A stretch of DNA of 64,000 bases, taken from assembly GCF_028294535.1 (NCBI RefSeq), contig NZ_JAQBIE010000011.1:1-64000 (forward strand), given 5' to 3'. This document shows, piece by piece, positions 38,228-47,914 of this stretch. The notes under the pieces are model-generated. The model made no database searches. It had not been told where the DNA came from and worked only from the letters and a program-made list of their open reading frames with translations. Made by a program: the position numbers and the translations under genes. How positions within the stretch are numbered: the stretch's first letter is position 1; every line of letters starts with the position of its first letter. The stretch is from Paracoccus onchidii (lineage in GTDB: Bacteria; Pseudomonadota; Alphaproteobacteria; Rhodobacterales; Rhodobacteraceae).

Positions 38228-39850
38228 ATGCATGGCCTGATGATGCACCGTCCGCTGTTGCAGGGCGAGTTGCTTGACTACGCAGCCGAGGGTTTTCCCG
38301 AGGCCGAAGTCGTCTCGCGGCGCGTCGAGGGTGACACCCACCGGCAATCCTATGGCGAAACGCGCGCTCGTGCGGTGCAGCTGTCATTCGCGCTTGAGCG
38401 GCTGGGCATTACCGGCGGTGATCGTGTCGCAACACTGGCCTGGAACGGCCATCGCCACCTGGAGTTGTATAACGGCATCTCGAATATTGGTGCGATCTGC
38501 CACACGATCAATCCGCGTCTCTCGGCGGAACAGATGATTTACATCATCCGCCATGCCGGGGACCGGTTGCTGTTTGTCGATCTGACCTTCGTGCCGCTGG
38601 TCGAGGCGATCAAGCAGCATTTTCCCGACCTGCGATACGTGATCATGACCGATGCCGCGCATATGCCCGAAAACCGGCTTGATGCGTTCTGCTATGAGGA
38701 TTTGCTGCAGGGTGAAAACAGTCAGCGGGTCTGGCCCGAATTCGACGAAGGCACGGCTTCGGGGCTGTGTTATACGTCGGGGACAACGGGAAACCCCAAG
38801 GGCGTGCTTTACAGCCACCGTTCGAATGTGCTGCATGCCTTTTCGGTTGCGGCGACAATCGGACCGGATCTGGGCAAGCAACCGCGGATCTTGCCGGTCG
38901 TTCCATTGTTTCATGTCAATGCCTGGGGGTTGCCCTTTTATGCGCCGCTGGCCGGGGCCAGTCTGATCATGCCGGGGCCATATCTGGATGGTGCCAGCCT
39001 TTGGGATCTGTGCGAGGCCGAATCGGTGCAAAGCGCGTGGGGCGTGCCGACCATCTGGCAAGGGTTGCACGCAGAAATCGTCACGCGCGGGCGCAAGCCC
39101 GCCGCGTTGCGTCACGTTGTGGTCGGGGGCAGTGCGATGCCCCGCAGCCTGACGGCAGCATTTGAAGACATGGGAATCGATGTCAATCACGCGTGGGGCA
39201 TGACGGAAACATCACCGCTTGGCAGCCAGGGCTCGTTGACGGCCAAGCAGATGTATCTGCCTCGGGAACGACGTCTGGACCTGAAATCGGCGCAGGGCCG
39301 GCGTGTATACGGTGTCGACATGAAGCTGGTCGATGAAGATGGGACATGCCAACCTCATGACGGAGAGGCGATGGGGCGCTTGTTCGTGCGCGGCAACACG
39401 GTCGCCAGCGCGTATTACAGGAATGAACAGGCCAGCGCCGACGCGATCGATGCCGATGGCTGGTTTGCGACGGGCGATGTCGCCTCGATTGCGCCCGGCG
39501 GTGTGCTGACCATTCGCGACCGCGCCAAGGATCTGATCAAGTCGGGCGGCGAATGGATCAGCTCGATCGATCTGGAAAACCTTGCCATCGCTCATCCCAA
39601 GATCGCCCAATGCGCGGTGATCGCGATGCCGCATCCGAAATGGGGCGAGCGCCCGTTGCTGGTGGTGAAATCAGTGGCGCCCGACGATCCTGCGACGCTG
39701 GACGATATCAAAACGCTTCTGTCGGCGCATCTGGCACAGTGGCAAATGCCTGACGATCTGGTTTTCGTCGAGGATATGCCGCTGACCGCGACCGGAAAAA
39801 TCAGCAAGCTTACCCTGCGGGAGCGGTTTGCCGATCATCCGATGCCGTAG
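38228..39850 (+). CDS. AMP-dependent acyl-CoA ligase (fatty-acid / DmdB-like)
   Basis: 540-aa cytoplasmic adenylate-forming ligase. Motifs: P-loop-like [19 protein letters not shown]5 [13 protein letters not shown]7 [10 protein letters not shown]8 [16 protein letters not shown] and A10 [10 protein letters not shown] with catalytic Lys. Overall layout ([20 protein letters not shown] at the start) resembles the medium/long-chain fatty-acid ligases of Rhodobacteraceae and the methylmercaptopropionyl-CoA ligase DmdB; substrate cannot be decided from sequence. A long GGGAGGGAGGGG stretch precedes the ATG. Confidence 0.88.
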   Translation: MHGLMMHRPLLQGELLDYAAEGFPEAEVVSRRVEGDTHRQSYGETRARAVQLSFALERLGITGGDRVATLAWNGHRHLELYNGISNIGAICHTINPRLSAEQMIYIIRHAGDRLLFVDLTFVPLVEAIKQHFPDLRYVIMTDAAHMPENRLDAFCYEDLLQGENSQRVWPEFDEGTASGLCYTSGTTGNPKGVLYSHRSNVLHAFSVAATIGPDLGKQPRILPVVPLFHVNAWGLPFYAPLAGASLIMPGPYLDGASLWDLCEAESVQSAWGVPTIWQGLHAEIVTRGRKPAALRHVVVGGSAMPRSLTAAFEDMGIDVNHAWGMTETSPLGSQGSLTAKQMYLPRERRLDLKSAQGRRVYGVDMKLVDEDGTCQPHDGEAMGRLFVRGNTVASAYYRNEQASADAIDADGWFATGDVASIAPGGVLTIRDRAKDLIKSGGEWISSIDLENLAIAHPKIAQCAVIAMPHPKWGERPLLVVKSVAPDDPATLDDIKTLLSAHLAQWQMPDDLVFVEDMPLTATGKISKLTLRERFADHPMP

Positions 39851-39873
39851 CCAGTTTACCGGTTAAGGGTTGG

Positions 39874-40089
39874 CTAACCCTGTGCGGTGCGATGCAGCAC
39901 ATATAACCTGAGGGCCGTGGCCAGCCCGATTTCGGGCGGGCGGGCGTGATCGATCTGGCTGATCAGCGCGGCGCGGGTGATTGCATGGCGCCCGGCCTCT
40001 TTGTTCAGGGCTTTCCAGAAGGCATCTTCCAGTGAAACAGATGTCCGGTGTCCGTCGATGGTCACCGAGCGTTTCAGCGGTGGCGTCAT
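39874..40089 (-). CDS. Ribbon-helix-helix domain protein
   Basis: 71-aa protein from the ATG at 40089: MTPPLKRSVTIDGHRTSVSL, EDAFWKALNKEA, ALISQIDHARP and LATALRLYVL. This matches the small alphaproteobacterial ribbon-helix-helix family (KRSVTxxGHRTSVSLE) typically found beside DUF4169 and fumC. The fold suggests DNA binding or oligomerisation, but targets are unknown. An alternative start at 40110 overlaps the end of the DUF4169 gene. It is the last gene of the leftward fumC-VOC-DUF4169-RHH string. Confidence 0.8.
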   Translation of the reverse strand: MTPPLKRSVTIDGHRTSVSLEDAFWKALNKEAGRHAITRAALISQIDHARPPEIGLATALRLYVLHRTAQG

Positions 40090-40099
40090 GACGGGTAAA

Positions 40100-40279
40100 T
40101 CAATGGTCATCGCGGCGATGGGCATCGAGGTTGGTTTCAGCACGTTCCGTCAATGCTTTGCGCAATTCGCGCTGTGGCTTGGCTTCGCCGAATTTCATGG
40201 CGTTGCGATCGCCCAGTTTCCGGCGATCCATGCGATCACGTTGCTTGCGGGCCTGTCGCAGATTGACGATCTTGGTCAC
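40100..40279 (-). CDS. DUF4169 family protein (59 aa, GTG start)
   Basis: GTG at 40279 to TGA at 40100-40102 encodes 59 residues starting [20 protein letters not shown], then KLGDRNAMKFGEAKPQREL and an acidic/His tail. This is the DUF4169 pattern (MTxIVNLRxARKxRxRxxxR...GxxKxExxxRKA). A textbook GGAGG lies six bases before the GTG. The 5' end overlaps the VOC gene by 44 bases and the 3' end meets the RHH gene. Very basic, no membrane segment. Function is unknown; the Arg/Lys-rich helix suggests nucleic-acid contact, which is speculation. Confidence 0.85.
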   Translation of the reverse strand: MTKIVNLRQARKQRDRMDRRKLGDRNAMKFGEAKPQRELRKALTERAETNLDAHRRDDH

Positions 40280-40655
40280 GGTGGTCCTCCGATGGCGACA
40301 TGATCTGCCAGTTCACGCCGAACCTGTCGGCGACCCAACTATATCGTGAAGTGCCTGCAAGCGCATCATCTTGCAGCATGACCTGACCTTCGGGGCGCAA
40401 GATCGCGCCGATGCGCGCGGCATCACCGGGGGCCGAGCAACGTATCAGGACAGTGATAGGCCCGTCGTCGATATGGCGGTCCTGGCAATCAGCAGGGCGC
40501 AGATCCAGCACCAGATCGCTGATACGGATGCGGGTTGGTCCGTCGGGGGCCGTTGCCGGTGTCAGGATCCGCAGGTCCGGAAATGCGGCAGACCAAAGCG
40601 CGATGGCATCCGCCACCGCGCCCTGAATGAACATCATTGGAACCCGGGGGTTCAC
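40236..40655 (-). CDS. VOC / PhnB-like glyoxalase-superfamily protein
   Basis: 139-aa single-domain protein of the glyoxalase/bleomycin-resistance (VOC) superfamily, PhnB-like group: [20 protein letters not shown] at the start, [20 protein letters not shown] and the typical terminal [12 protein letters not shown]. The start is GTG at 40655 in a GTGA overlap with the fumC stop; an ATG at 40637 is an alternative. The usual second-shell metal ligands are not obvious, so enzyme activity is uncertain. Co-translation with fumC suggests joint expression rather than joint chemistry. Confidence 0.75.
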   Translation of the reverse strand: MNPRVPMMFIQGAVADAIALWSAAFPDLRILTPATAPDGPTRIRISDLVLDLRPADCQDRHIDDGPITVLIRCSAPGDAARIGAILRPEGQVMLQDDALAGTSRYSWVADRFGVNWQIMSPSEDHRDQDRQSATGPQAT

Positions 40656-42046
40656 CCCTTGGGGCCGATCATGTCCTCGGGTCGGACGATCCGGTCAAAG
40701 GTTTCGCCGTCGACGAAGCCCAGGGCGATCGCCTCTTCGCGCAATGTGGTGCCGTTCTTATGCGCCGTCTTGGCGACCTTGGTCGCATTGTCATAGCCGA
40801 TGGTGGGGGCCAGCGCCGTCACCAGCATCAGCGATTCCTTCATCAGCTTGTCGATGCGGGCGGTGTTCGCCTGAGTGCCCAGAACCATGTTGTCGGTAAA
40901 GCTGCTTGCGGCATCGCCCAGCAATTGCATCGACTGGATGACGTTATAGGACATCATCGGGTTATAGACGTTCAGTTCGAAATGACCCTGTGAGCCAGCG
41001 AAGCCGATCGCGGCGTCATTGCCCATGACATGTGCGCAAACCATGGTCAGGGCCTCGGCCTGGGTCGGGTTCACCTTGCCCGGCATGATGCTGCTGCCCG
41101 GCTCGTTTTCCGGCAGGATCAGTTCGCCCAGACCGGAACGGGGACCCGAACCCAGCAGGCGGATGTCATTGGCGATCTTGAAAAGGGAACCCGCAACGGT
41201 TTTCAGCGCGCCCGAGAAGAACACCATCGCATCATGTGCTGCCAAGGCTTCGAATTTGTTGGGGGCGGTGACAAAGGGCAGGCCGGTGATCTGCGCGATC
41301 TCGGCCGCGATTGCACTGTCCCAGCCCTTTTTGGTGTTCAGGCCGGTGCCCACGGCAGTACCGCCCTGTGCCAGTTCGTAAATGTCGCTCAGGGCCAGCT
41401 TGACGCGTTCGATTCCCTTGGCGACCTGATGGGCATAGCCGCCGAATTCCTGCCCCAGCGTCAGTGGCGTCGCGTCCTGCGTGTGGGTGCGGCCGATCTT
41501 GATGATGTCCTTGAATTCTTCGGCTTTGGCGGTCAGGGCGGCGTGCAGTTTTTCCAGGCCGGGAATCAGGACATCGCGCGCCATCATCGCGATGCCGACA
41601 TGCATCGCCGTAGGAAAGGTGTCGTTGGACGATTGGCCCATATTGCAATGGTCGTTGGGATGAACCGGCTTTTTCGAACCCAGCTCGCCGCCAAGAATTT
41701 CGATGGCACGATTGGACACGACCTCATTGGCGTTCATGTTCGACTGGGTGCCCGATCCGGTCTGCCAGACGACCAGCGGGAAATTGTCGTCGAACCTGCC
41801 TTCGAACACTTCGGTCGCGGCCTGTTCCATGGCCTTGCCGATGCCGGGGTCCAGATCACCGTTCGCCATGTTGACGCGTGCAGCCGCCAGCTTGATTGCG
41901 CCAAGGGCGCGAATGATCGCGACGGGCTGGCGTTCCCAGCCAATCGGAAAATTCCTGATCGAACGCTGTGTTTGCGCGCCCCAGTATTTGCTGGAATCGA
42001 CTTCAAGAGGTCCGAAGCTGTCGGTCTCGGTGCGGGTCGTGGTCAT
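40652..42046 (-). CDS. fumC: Fumarate hydratase, class II
   Basis: Iron-independent fumarase of the TCA cycle, 464 aa, homotetramer. Signatures: [52 protein letters not shown] and the superfamily signature [13 protein letters not shown]. The start at 42046 ([16 protein letters not shown]) gives the normal N-terminus; an upstream ATG at 42118 would add 24 unrelated residues. Being stable to oxygen and superoxide, it suits aerobic respiration. It overlaps the VOC gene downstream (GTGA). sspB lies upstream on the same strand, 117 bases away. Confidence 0.97.
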   Translation of the reverse strand: MTTTRTETDSFGPLEVDSSKYWGAQTQRSIRNFPIGWERQPVAIIRALGAIKLAAARVNMANGDLDPGIGKAMEQAATEVFEGRFDDNFPLVVWQTGSGTQSNMNANEVVSNRAIEILGGELGSKKPVHPNDHCNMGQSSNDTFPTAMHVGIAMMARDVLIPGLEKLHAALTAKAEEFKDIIKIGRTHTQDATPLTLGQEFGGYAHQVAKGIERVKLALSDIYELAQGGTAVGTGLNTKKGWDSAIAAEIAQITGLPFVTAPNKFEALAAHDAMVFFSGALKTVAGSLFKIANDIRLLGSGPRSGLGELILPENEPGSSIMPGKVNPTQAEALTMVCAHVMGNDAAIGFAGSQGHFELNVYNPMMSYNVIQSMQLLGDAASSFTDNMVLGTQANTARIDKLMKESLMLVTALAPTIGYDNATKVAKTAHKNGTTLREEAIALGFVDGETFDRIVRPEDMIGPKG

Positions 42047-42163
42047 CTGGAAAGGCTCCCTCGAGGTTTTCGAGGGAATGTCTAGCCGCAGCCACGCGGA
42101 TTCGCAATTCGTATACAAAGGTATGCGGCGGTGGACCTGCCCGGAATATCGGGCCGGGCCGAT

Positions 42164-42643
42164 CTATTTGCGCCAGCGATCCAGTTGCACGACTTCCCCG
42201 CCGCCGGGACCATCATCGGGACCGTCGCCTTCATCTTCGACATCCAGTTCGAACTCGGCGTCCTCGTCTTCGTCATCCTCGTCGTCATCGGGCGATTCAA
42301 ACCGCAGGCCGAATTCGACCGAAGGGTCGACAAAGGTGCGCAGCGCGTCAAATGGAATGCGCATCGGCTCCGGCGAATTGCCGAAATTCAACGTGATCGA
42401 GAAGCCGTCTTCGTCCACCGTCAGATTGTCGAACCAATGCTGGATCACGATGGTCATTTCTTCGGGATACCGCTCGCGAAGCCAGTCGGCCATCTCGACA
42501 CCGTCATCACGTGTATCGAAGGTAATGAAGAAGTGATGTTCGCCGGGCAGGCCGTCGGTTGCAATGCTGCGCAGCACATTGGCGATCAGACCCTGCATGG
42601 CCCGATGCATCATTCCGCCATAGTCGATACCCGAGCTGGTCAT
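42164..42643 (-). CDS. sspB: SspB-family ClpXP adaptor protein
   Basis: 159-aa protein. The N-terminal substrate-binding domain (about 1-115) starts MTSSGIDYGGMMHRAMQGLI and includes HHFFITFDTRDDGVEMADWL, EEMTIVIQHWFDNL and SPEPMRIPFDALRTFVDPSV. A very acidic linker of Asp/Glu runs through about residues 118-145, and the C-terminus ends VVQLDRWRK, a probable ClpX-docking tail. Adaptors of this type deliver ssrA-tagged proteins to ClpXP. AAGGA precedes the start at 42643; a longer open frame upstream is unrelated. Confidence 0.9.
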   Translation of the reverse strand: MTSSGIDYGGMMHRAMQGLIANVLRSIATDGLPGEHHFFITFDTRDDGVEMADWLRERYPEEMTIVIQHWFDNLTVDEDGFSITLNFGNSPEPMRIPFDALRTFVDPSVEFGLRFESPDDDEDDEDEDAEFELDVEDEGDGPDDGPGGGEVVQLDRWRK

Positions 42644-42808
42644 GCTCTCATCCTTCGTTATTGAACGCCAGCATAAGGGCGCGGTTTCAGATGTGAAAGG
42701 GGGGGATTCCAACGTTATCCGATTCCGTCGCCATGATCCGGTGGTGCATTGGGCCGCAACCGCCATATGATGGCATGATATAGCTTGCGTACCAGAGGGC
42801 GGAACAGG

Positions 42809-43657
42809 ATGCATAATTTGTTCACGCGGCGCCATTTCATGACGCTGATTGCTACCGGTGCGGCATATCCGTGGCTTGGGGCAGGGCTGTCCGCCGGTGG
42901 CACCGGGGGCGCGGTAGCGCCGGACGCCACCATTGCATTCAGCGGCCATTCCATGATCGCGGCGATTTTTCCCAACGACAATCATGCCTATAATGACGGC
43001 GTGGATTTCCCGTCGCTTTGGCAGGGAAAGGCCCATTTCGATTTTATCGGCGGGTCTTCCAACGCCAAGCGCTGGCGGGCCAAGGGCTTTGCGCGCACGG
43101 GCAATTACGATCGGCTGGTACTGACGGAGTTGGGTGATCTGGAACGCGGGCTGGCTGACCCTGCCTCGCCGCAGGGGCGGCACAATCTGCAATATCTGTA
43201 TTGGTTCGCGATGACAGCCATTGCAAAGGGCGCGGAACCCGTTCTGTTCATGCCATGGTCCCCGCGTTCACCCAATCTGGATGCGCAGGCCTTGCCGGTG
43301 TTTCACTATGAACGGCAATGGCTGGAACAGCATACAGGCCACAAGATCCAGATCATTCCCGCAGGGATATTTGCCCGGGCCGCGCGCGAATACTATGATG
43401 ATGACGATGCGTTATTCGTGGATCTGGTGCATTGGCGGGCGAACAGCGCCATGCCGACCGGACTGGCGTATCTGACCTATCAGTTCTTCGCGCGCGAACG
43501 CGTCAGGAACCCGTCACTTTATCCCGAGATGGAAGAACTGGCCTGGCAGGTCTTGCAGGATTATCGATGGGCGGGGTTCGGGGGAACCCAAGATGTGCCG
43601 GCCCTGACGATCAAAGACCCGCTGCCGGAACCCGCGCCCTTGCCGGACGCGGGCTAG
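42809..43657 (+). CDS. Tat-exported SGNH-hydrolase-like protein
   Basis: 282-aa protein with a twin-arginine signal (TRRHFMTLIATGAAYPWLG, Arg7-Arg8), so likely exported folded to the periplasm. After the signal, AFSGHSMI (Ser48) resembles block I of SGNH/GDSL hydrolases, and FVDLVHW (Asp205, His208) resembles the catalytic block V DxxH; YDRLVLTELGDLE lies between. Family assignment is tentative, since the first block reads GHS rather than GDS. The start at 42809 follows GAGG. It is divergent from sspB. Substrate is unknown; esterases of this fold often act on polysaccharide or lipid acyl groups. Confidence 0.6.
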   Translation: MHNLFTRRHFMTLIATGAAYPWLGAGLSAGGTGGAVAPDATIAFSGHSMIAAIFPNDNHAYNDGVDFPSLWQGKAHFDFIGGSSNAKRWRAKGFARTGNYDRLVLTELGDLERGLADPASPQGRHNLQYLYWFAMTAIAKGAEPVLFMPWSPRSPNLDAQALPVFHYERQWLEQHTGHKIQIIPAGIFARAAREYYDDDDALFVDLVHWRANSAMPTGLAYLTYQFFARERVRNPSLYPEMEELAWQVLQDYRWAGFGGTQDVPALTIKDPLPEPAPLPDAG

Positions 43658-43665
43658 GGTCAGGA

Positions 43666-44415
43666 TCAGCCCGCGGCGTCCAGCGCCGAGATGATCGCGC
43701 CGAAATCAGATGCCTTGAGGCTGGCCCCGCCGACAAGTGCGCCGTCCACATGTGCAATAGAGAAAATCTCTGACGCATTGGCGGGTTTTACGCTGCCCCC
43801 ATAGAGCAGGCTGATATCCGCAGCGTCAGCAACCGCTGCAGCCAGCTTGTTGCGCATAAAGGCGTGGACCTCGGCGATCTGGTCGTTGGTCGGGGTGCGA
43901 CCCGTGCCAATCGCCCAGACCGGTTCATAGGCAATGACGCAATTCCCGGCATGCGCAGCCTGGGGAACCGAGCCGGACAACTGCCGGCCAATCACGTCCA
44001 GCGTCTGCCCGGCGTCGCGTTCGGCTTCGGTTTCGCCAACGCAGATCACCGCAACCAGGCCCGCATCAAACGCGGCGCTGGCTTTTTGTGCGACATCGGC
44101 GTCTGTTTCGCCATGATCCGCGCGACGTTCAGAATGGCCCAGGATCACATGGCTCGCACCCGCGTCCTTCAGTTGCGCCGCCGAAATGTCGCCGGTATGC
44201 GCACCCGAGGGTTTGGCATGACAATCCTGACCGCCAATGGCGATCGCGTGATCGCCCACACGTTCTTTCATCGCGTGGATCAGAACAGCCGGGGGGCAGA
44301 TCAGAATGTCGCAGGACGCATTGCCATGCGTGCCGCACAGGCTGTCGATCTCGGCCAGTGCGGCAAGATCGCCATTCATTTTCCAGTTGCCTGCAGCAAG
44401 TTTACGCGGTGCCAT
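43666..44415 (-). CDS. tpiA: Triose-phosphate isomerase
   Basis: Interconverts dihydroxyacetone phosphate and glyceraldehyde-3-phosphate. The 249-aa TIM barrel has Lys12 in AAGNWKMNG, electrophile His94 in LGHSERR and the catalytic base Glu164 in [11 protein letters not shown], plus [11 protein letters not shown] near the C-terminus. The start at 44415 follows AAGGAGG; an ATG at 44430 upstream of that box is rejected. Single gene, convergent with the Tat-exported protein (8-base gap). Confidence 0.97.
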   Translation of the reverse strand: MAPRKLAAGNWKMNGDLAALAEIDSLCGTHGNASCDILICPPAVLIHAMKERVGDHAIAIGGQDCHAKPSGAHTGDISAAQLKDAGASHVILGHSERRADHGETDADVAQKASAAFDAGLVAVICVGETEAERDAGQTLDVIGRQLSGSVPQAAHAGNCVIAYEPVWAIGTGRTPTNDQIAEVHAFMRNKLAAAVADAADISLLYGGSVKPANASEIFSIAHVDGALVGGASLKASDFGAIISALDAAG

Positions 44416-44502
44416 ATTCGCCTCCTTCACTTTGGTATTGGATTAGGAGGTCGGGGGGGCGGACGCAATGACCTTGCGGTCATGAAATTCTGGTCAGTGG
44501 TT

Positions 44503-44877
44503 CTACTGGTCCGAAGTGCGGCTGCCTTCCAGGGGTTCGAACCGCACCGATTCACCACAGCCGCAGCTGTCGGTGACATTGGGGTTGCGAAACTTGAAGC
44601 CGGATTCAAGCAGATCGGTCTGATAGTCGATCTCGGTTCCGAACAGGAACATTTGCGCCATTGGGGCAATCATCACCCGCGCATCGCCCTGTTGGACGAC
44701 TTCTTCATTGGCGTCGGGGGCTTCGGCCAGCTCCATGGTATATTCCATGCCGGCACATCCGCCTTTTTTCAGGCCGATCCGCAGCCCGAAGGCGTTCTTG
44801 CCCGACATCAGTCGCGCGATCTGCCGTTCAGCAGCCGGAGTGATGGTGACAGGAGAGGAACCCGGAATGGCAAACAT
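44503..44877 (-). CDS. Iron-sulfur cluster A-type carrier (IscA/ErpA/SufA family)
   Basis: 124-aa Fe-S carrier or scaffold with the three invariant cysteines: Cys41 in KKGGCAGMEY and Cys105/Cys107 in DSCGCGES. It begins MFAIPGSSPVTITPAAERQI at 44877; an ATG 15 bases upstream (44892) is an alternative. The SufT-like gene lies about 100 bases upstream on the same strand, so both probably belong to one Fe-S assembly transcript. Other suf/isc genes are not in the window. Confidence 0.9.
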   Translation of the reverse strand: MFAIPGSSPVTITPAAERQIARLMSGKNAFGLRIGLKKGGCAGMEYTMELAEAPDANEEVVQQGDARVMIAPMAQMFLFGTEIDYQTDLLESGFKFRNPNVTDSCGCGESVRFEPLEGSRTSDQ

Positions 44878-44981
44878 GACGTAACCCTGCATTTCAACCT
44901 GCACTTCAACATAAGTATCGCAGGCGGTTGTCTCAAGACCCGACAGGAACCGGCCATGTCGGGCCAATGGCAAGGGGATGG

Positions 44982-45338
44982 TTACATGAAGCCCAGTTCC
45001 AGCCGGGCTTCGTCGGACATCATGTCCATGCCCCATTGCGGCTGGAAGGTCATTTCGACATCCACCTGCTTTACGCCGGGAAGCGGTTCGATGGCATCAG
45101 CCACCCAGCCCGGCATCTCTCCGGCCACGGGACAGCCGGGCGCGGTCAGTGTCATGATGACGCGGATTTCGTTCTGGTCATTGATTTCGATCGTGTAGAT
45201 CAGCCCCAGATCAAAGATATTGACCGGGATCTCGGGGTCGTAGACTGACTTGCAGGCATCTACGACCTGCTCGTATAGCGGGTGCTCGGTCGTCGAGGGC
45301 GCGATCAGGGGGGCGCCTTCCATCATCGGCTCGGTCAT
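44982..45338 (-). CDS. SUF-associated MIP18/DUF59 protein (SufT-like)
   Basis: 118-aa protein of the MIP18/DUF59 (PaaD-like) family that assists maturation of Fe-S proteins. The domain includes VYDPEIPVNIFDLGLIY and MTLTAPGCPVAGEMPG with the conserved Cys, followed by VDVEMTFQPQWGMDMMSDEA. The start at 45338 follows AGGA about eight bases upstream; a frame running upstream to 45449 has no similarity. It is upstream of the IscA-like gene and divergent from tgt. Confidence 0.88.
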   Translation of the reverse strand: MTEPMMEGAPLIAPSTTEHPLYEQVVDACKSVYDPEIPVNIFDLGLIYTIEINDQNEIRVIMTLTAPGCPVAGEMPGWVADAIEPLPGVKQVDVEMTFQPQWGMDMMSDEARLELGFM

Positions 45339-45465
45339 GTCGTTATCCTGTAAAGTCCGACGATTTATATAGGGCACCGACCGGCCCGGGTCCAGACCGG
45401 GCAACAGATTGCAGCGCAGGCCCAATGTCGCTACATACGGGCGGTTCACCTGACAGGCAGCAAGA

Positions 45466-46596
45466 ATGACCGATCGTTTTCAATTCACGCTCAACGCCAC
45501 CGATGGCGCGGCCCGGACCGGCATTATCGAAACGCCGCGTGGCGCCATTCGCACACCGGCCTTCATGCCGGTCGGCACGGCCGCCACGGTCAAGGCCATG
45601 ATGCCGGAATCCGTGCGCGAAACCGGGGCCGACATCCTGTTGGGGAACACCTATCACCTGATGCTGCGCCCCGGCGCGGAACGGATCGACCGCCTTGGCG
45701 GGCTGCATGGGTTCATGAACTGGGAACGACCCATCCTGACGGATTCCGGTGGCTTTCAGGTCATGAGTCTGGCCGGGTTGCGCAAGCTGACCGAAGAAGG
45801 TGTGACATTCGCCAGCCATGTCGATGGCAGCAAACATGTTCTGACCCCGGAACGCAGCATGGAAATTCAGCGCCTTCTCGGGTCTGATATCGTCATGGCC
45901 TTCGATGAATGTCCGGCATTGCCGGCCACCGAGGATGAAGTTGCCAGGGCGATGCGCCTGTCGATGCGTTGGGCGCAGCGTTCGCGCGATGCCTTTGGCG
46001 ACCGCCCCGGGCATGCGTTGTTTGGCATCATGCAAGGCGGAGTGACCCCGGACCTGCGCGAGGAATCTGCCGCCGCCCTGACCGGGATCGGCTTTGACGG
46101 CTATGCCATCGGTGGTCTGGCCGTGGGAGAAGGGCAAGAGGCGATGTTCGGCGTGCTGGATTACGCGCCGGGTTTCCTGCCTCGGGACAAGCCGCGCTAT
46201 CTGATGGGGGTCGGCAAGCCCGATGATATCGTGGGTGCCGTTCAGCGTGGCGTTGACATGATGGATTGCGTGCTGCCCTCGCGTTCAGGGCGGACCGGTC
46301 AGGCATGGACCCGGCGCGGGCAGGTCAATATCAAGAATGCGCGACACCAGGATGACCCGCGCCCGCTGGACGAAAATTGCAGCTGTCCTGCCTGCCGGAA
46401 CTATAGCCGTGCCTATCTGCATCACGTGTTCAAATCCGGCGAGATGATTTCGGGAATGCTGCTGACCTGGCACAATCTGCAATATTATCAGGATCTGATG
46501 CAGGGATTGCGCGATGCGATTGCCGCCGGACGGCTGGATGATTTCGTTGCCGATTTCCACGCCACGCGTGATCTGGGCGATATCGAGCGGTTATAG
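45466..46596 (+). CDS. tgt: Queuine tRNA-ribosyltransferase
   Basis: Exchanges guanine-34 of GUN-anticodon tRNAs for preQ1, a step in queuosine synthesis. The 376-aa TIM barrel has [41 protein letters not shown] and the C-terminal zinc site [17 protein letters not shown]. The tRNA-Thr at the left edge is not a substrate. The gene stands alone, divergent from the SufT-like gene, with rnd 87 bases downstream on the same strand. Confidence 0.96.
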   Translation: MTDRFQFTLNATDGAARTGIIETPRGAIRTPAFMPVGTAATVKAMMPESVRETGADILLGNTYHLMLRPGAERIDRLGGLHGFMNWERPILTDSGGFQVMSLAGLRKLTEEGVTFASHVDGSKHVLTPERSMEIQRLLGSDIVMAFDECPALPATEDEVARAMRLSMRWAQRSRDAFGDRPGHALFGIMQGGVTPDLREESAAALTGIGFDGYAIGGLAVGEGQEAMFGVLDYAPGFLPRDKPRYLMGVGKPDDIVGAVQRGVDMMDCVLPSRSGRTGQAWTRRGQVNIKNARHQDDPRPLDENCSCPACRNYSRAYLHHVFKSGEMISGMLLTWHNLQYYQDLMQGLRDAIAAGRLDDFVADFHATRDLGDIERL

Positions 46597-46683
46597 CAAC
46601 TGGCGCGGGGCTTTTCTTTCACGAAATGACAGCGTATTGCAGCGCAACTGGCGGACGACCCGCCCAAATCGAGAAAGAGCTGA

Positions 46684-47865
46684 ATGAGCCAGAATATCGT
46701 CACGATCACCACGACCGAGGAACTTGCACGCTTTTGCGATGCGGCAAAACGGCAGCCCTATGTCACGGTCGACACAGAATTTCTGCGTGAACGCACCTAT
46801 TGGTCGAAACTGTGCCTGATCCAGATGGCCTTGCCCCCGGCGGGCTCGGCCAAGGATGAGGGCGGCGAGGCGGTGCTTGTCGACCCGCTGGCAAGCGGCC
46901 TGTCGCTGGAACCGCTATATGACCTGTTTCGCCACAAGCAGACGGTCAAGGTCTTTCACGCGGCGCGGCAGGATCTGGAGATTTTCTTTCACGACGCAAA
47001 GCTTTTTCCCGAACCGCTGTTTGACACCCAGGTCGCGGCGATGGTTTGCGGCTTTGGCGAGCAGGTCGGCTATGAAACGTTGGTGCGCAAGATCGCAAAG
47101 GCAAATCTCGACAAGTCGTCGCGGTTCACGGATTGGTCGCGCCGTCCTTTGTCGGATGCGCAGAAATCCTATGCCCTTGCCGATGTGACGCATCTGCGGG
47201 TCATATACGAGTTCCTGAACGAAAAACTGAAGGCGAACGGGCGTGAAAACTGGCTTGCCGAAGAGGTTGCCGTTCTTGAAAATCCGGAAACCTATATCAC
47301 CCGGCCCGAAGAGGCCTGGTTGAAGGTTCGGACCCGCACGAACTCGCCCCGTTTTCTGGCCATCCTACGAGAACTGGCCACCTTCCGCGAGGCATATGCT
47401 CAGCAACGCGATATCCCGCGTTCGCGTGTCTACAAGGATGATGCCATGATCGAACTGGCATCGACCAAGCCTTCGAACGAGGCCGAGCTGGGCCGTTCGC
47501 GCCTGTTGCTGCGCGAGGCACGCAAGGGCGAGATTGCGGCGGGAATTCTGGCGGCGGTGAAGGCCGGGCTGGAAACCAAGGATCTGCCGCGCCCGAAAAG
47601 CGATCAGCAGGGCAAGCCGGGCAATGCGGCCCTGTCCGATTTGTTGCGGGTTTTGCTGAAGGCCAAGGCAGAAGGCGCCGGGGTGGCGACCAAGCTGATC
47701 GCATCGTCATCGGATCTGGATGCGATTGCAACGGGTGAGCGCGATCTGCCTGCATTGCATGGGTGGCGGGCAGAGGTCTTTGGCAAGGATGCGTTGCGCC
47801 TGGCGGATGGTCAGATCGCCCTGTCGGCAAAGGACGGTACCGTCCGCGTGGTGGCCGTCGACTAA
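46684..47865 (+). CDS. rnd: Ribonuclease D
   Basis: 3'-5' exoribonuclease for tRNA and small RNA maturation, 393 aa. DEDDy exonuclease domain: Exo I VDTEFLRERTYWSKL, Exo II VFHAARQDLEIF and Exo III YALADVTHL, followed by a helical HRDC domain (about residues 205-285; RNSPRFLAILRELATFRE-like stretch and PRSRVYKDDAMIELA). The C-terminal 110 residues include a Lys/Pro-rich part. A small hairpin (47892-47906) separates it from the convergent PAS_5 gene. Confidence 0.94.
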   Translation: MSQNIVTITTTEELARFCDAAKRQPYVTVDTEFLRERTYWSKLCLIQMALPPAGSAKDEGGEAVLVDPLASGLSLEPLYDLFRHKQTVKVFHAARQDLEIFFHDAKLFPEPLFDTQVAAMVCGFGEQVGYETLVRKIAKANLDKSSRFTDWSRRPLSDAQKSYALADVTHLRVIYEFLNEKLKANGRENWLAEEVAVLENPETYITRPEEAWLKVRTRTNSPRFLAILRELATFREAYAQQRDIPRSRVYKDDAMIELASTKPSNEAELGRSRLLLREARKGEIAAGILAAVKAGLETKDLPRPKSDQQGKPGNAALSDLLRVLLKAKAEGAGVATKLIASSSDLDAIATGERDLPALHGWRAEVFGKDALRLADGQIALSAKDGTVRVVAVD

Positions 47866-47891
47866 GCTGCTGCATTGGATTGCCGGTGGTT

Positions 47892-47906
47892 CGGGCCGCC
47901 GGCCCG
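47892..47906. terminator. Hairpin between convergent rnd and the PAS_5 gene
   Basis: CGGGCC-gcc-GGCCCG is a six-pair GC stem in the 49-base gap between the two stop codons. It lacks a T-tract, so it is a weak two-way terminator candidate. Confidence 0.4.
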
Positions 47907-47914
47907 GTCGCGCC

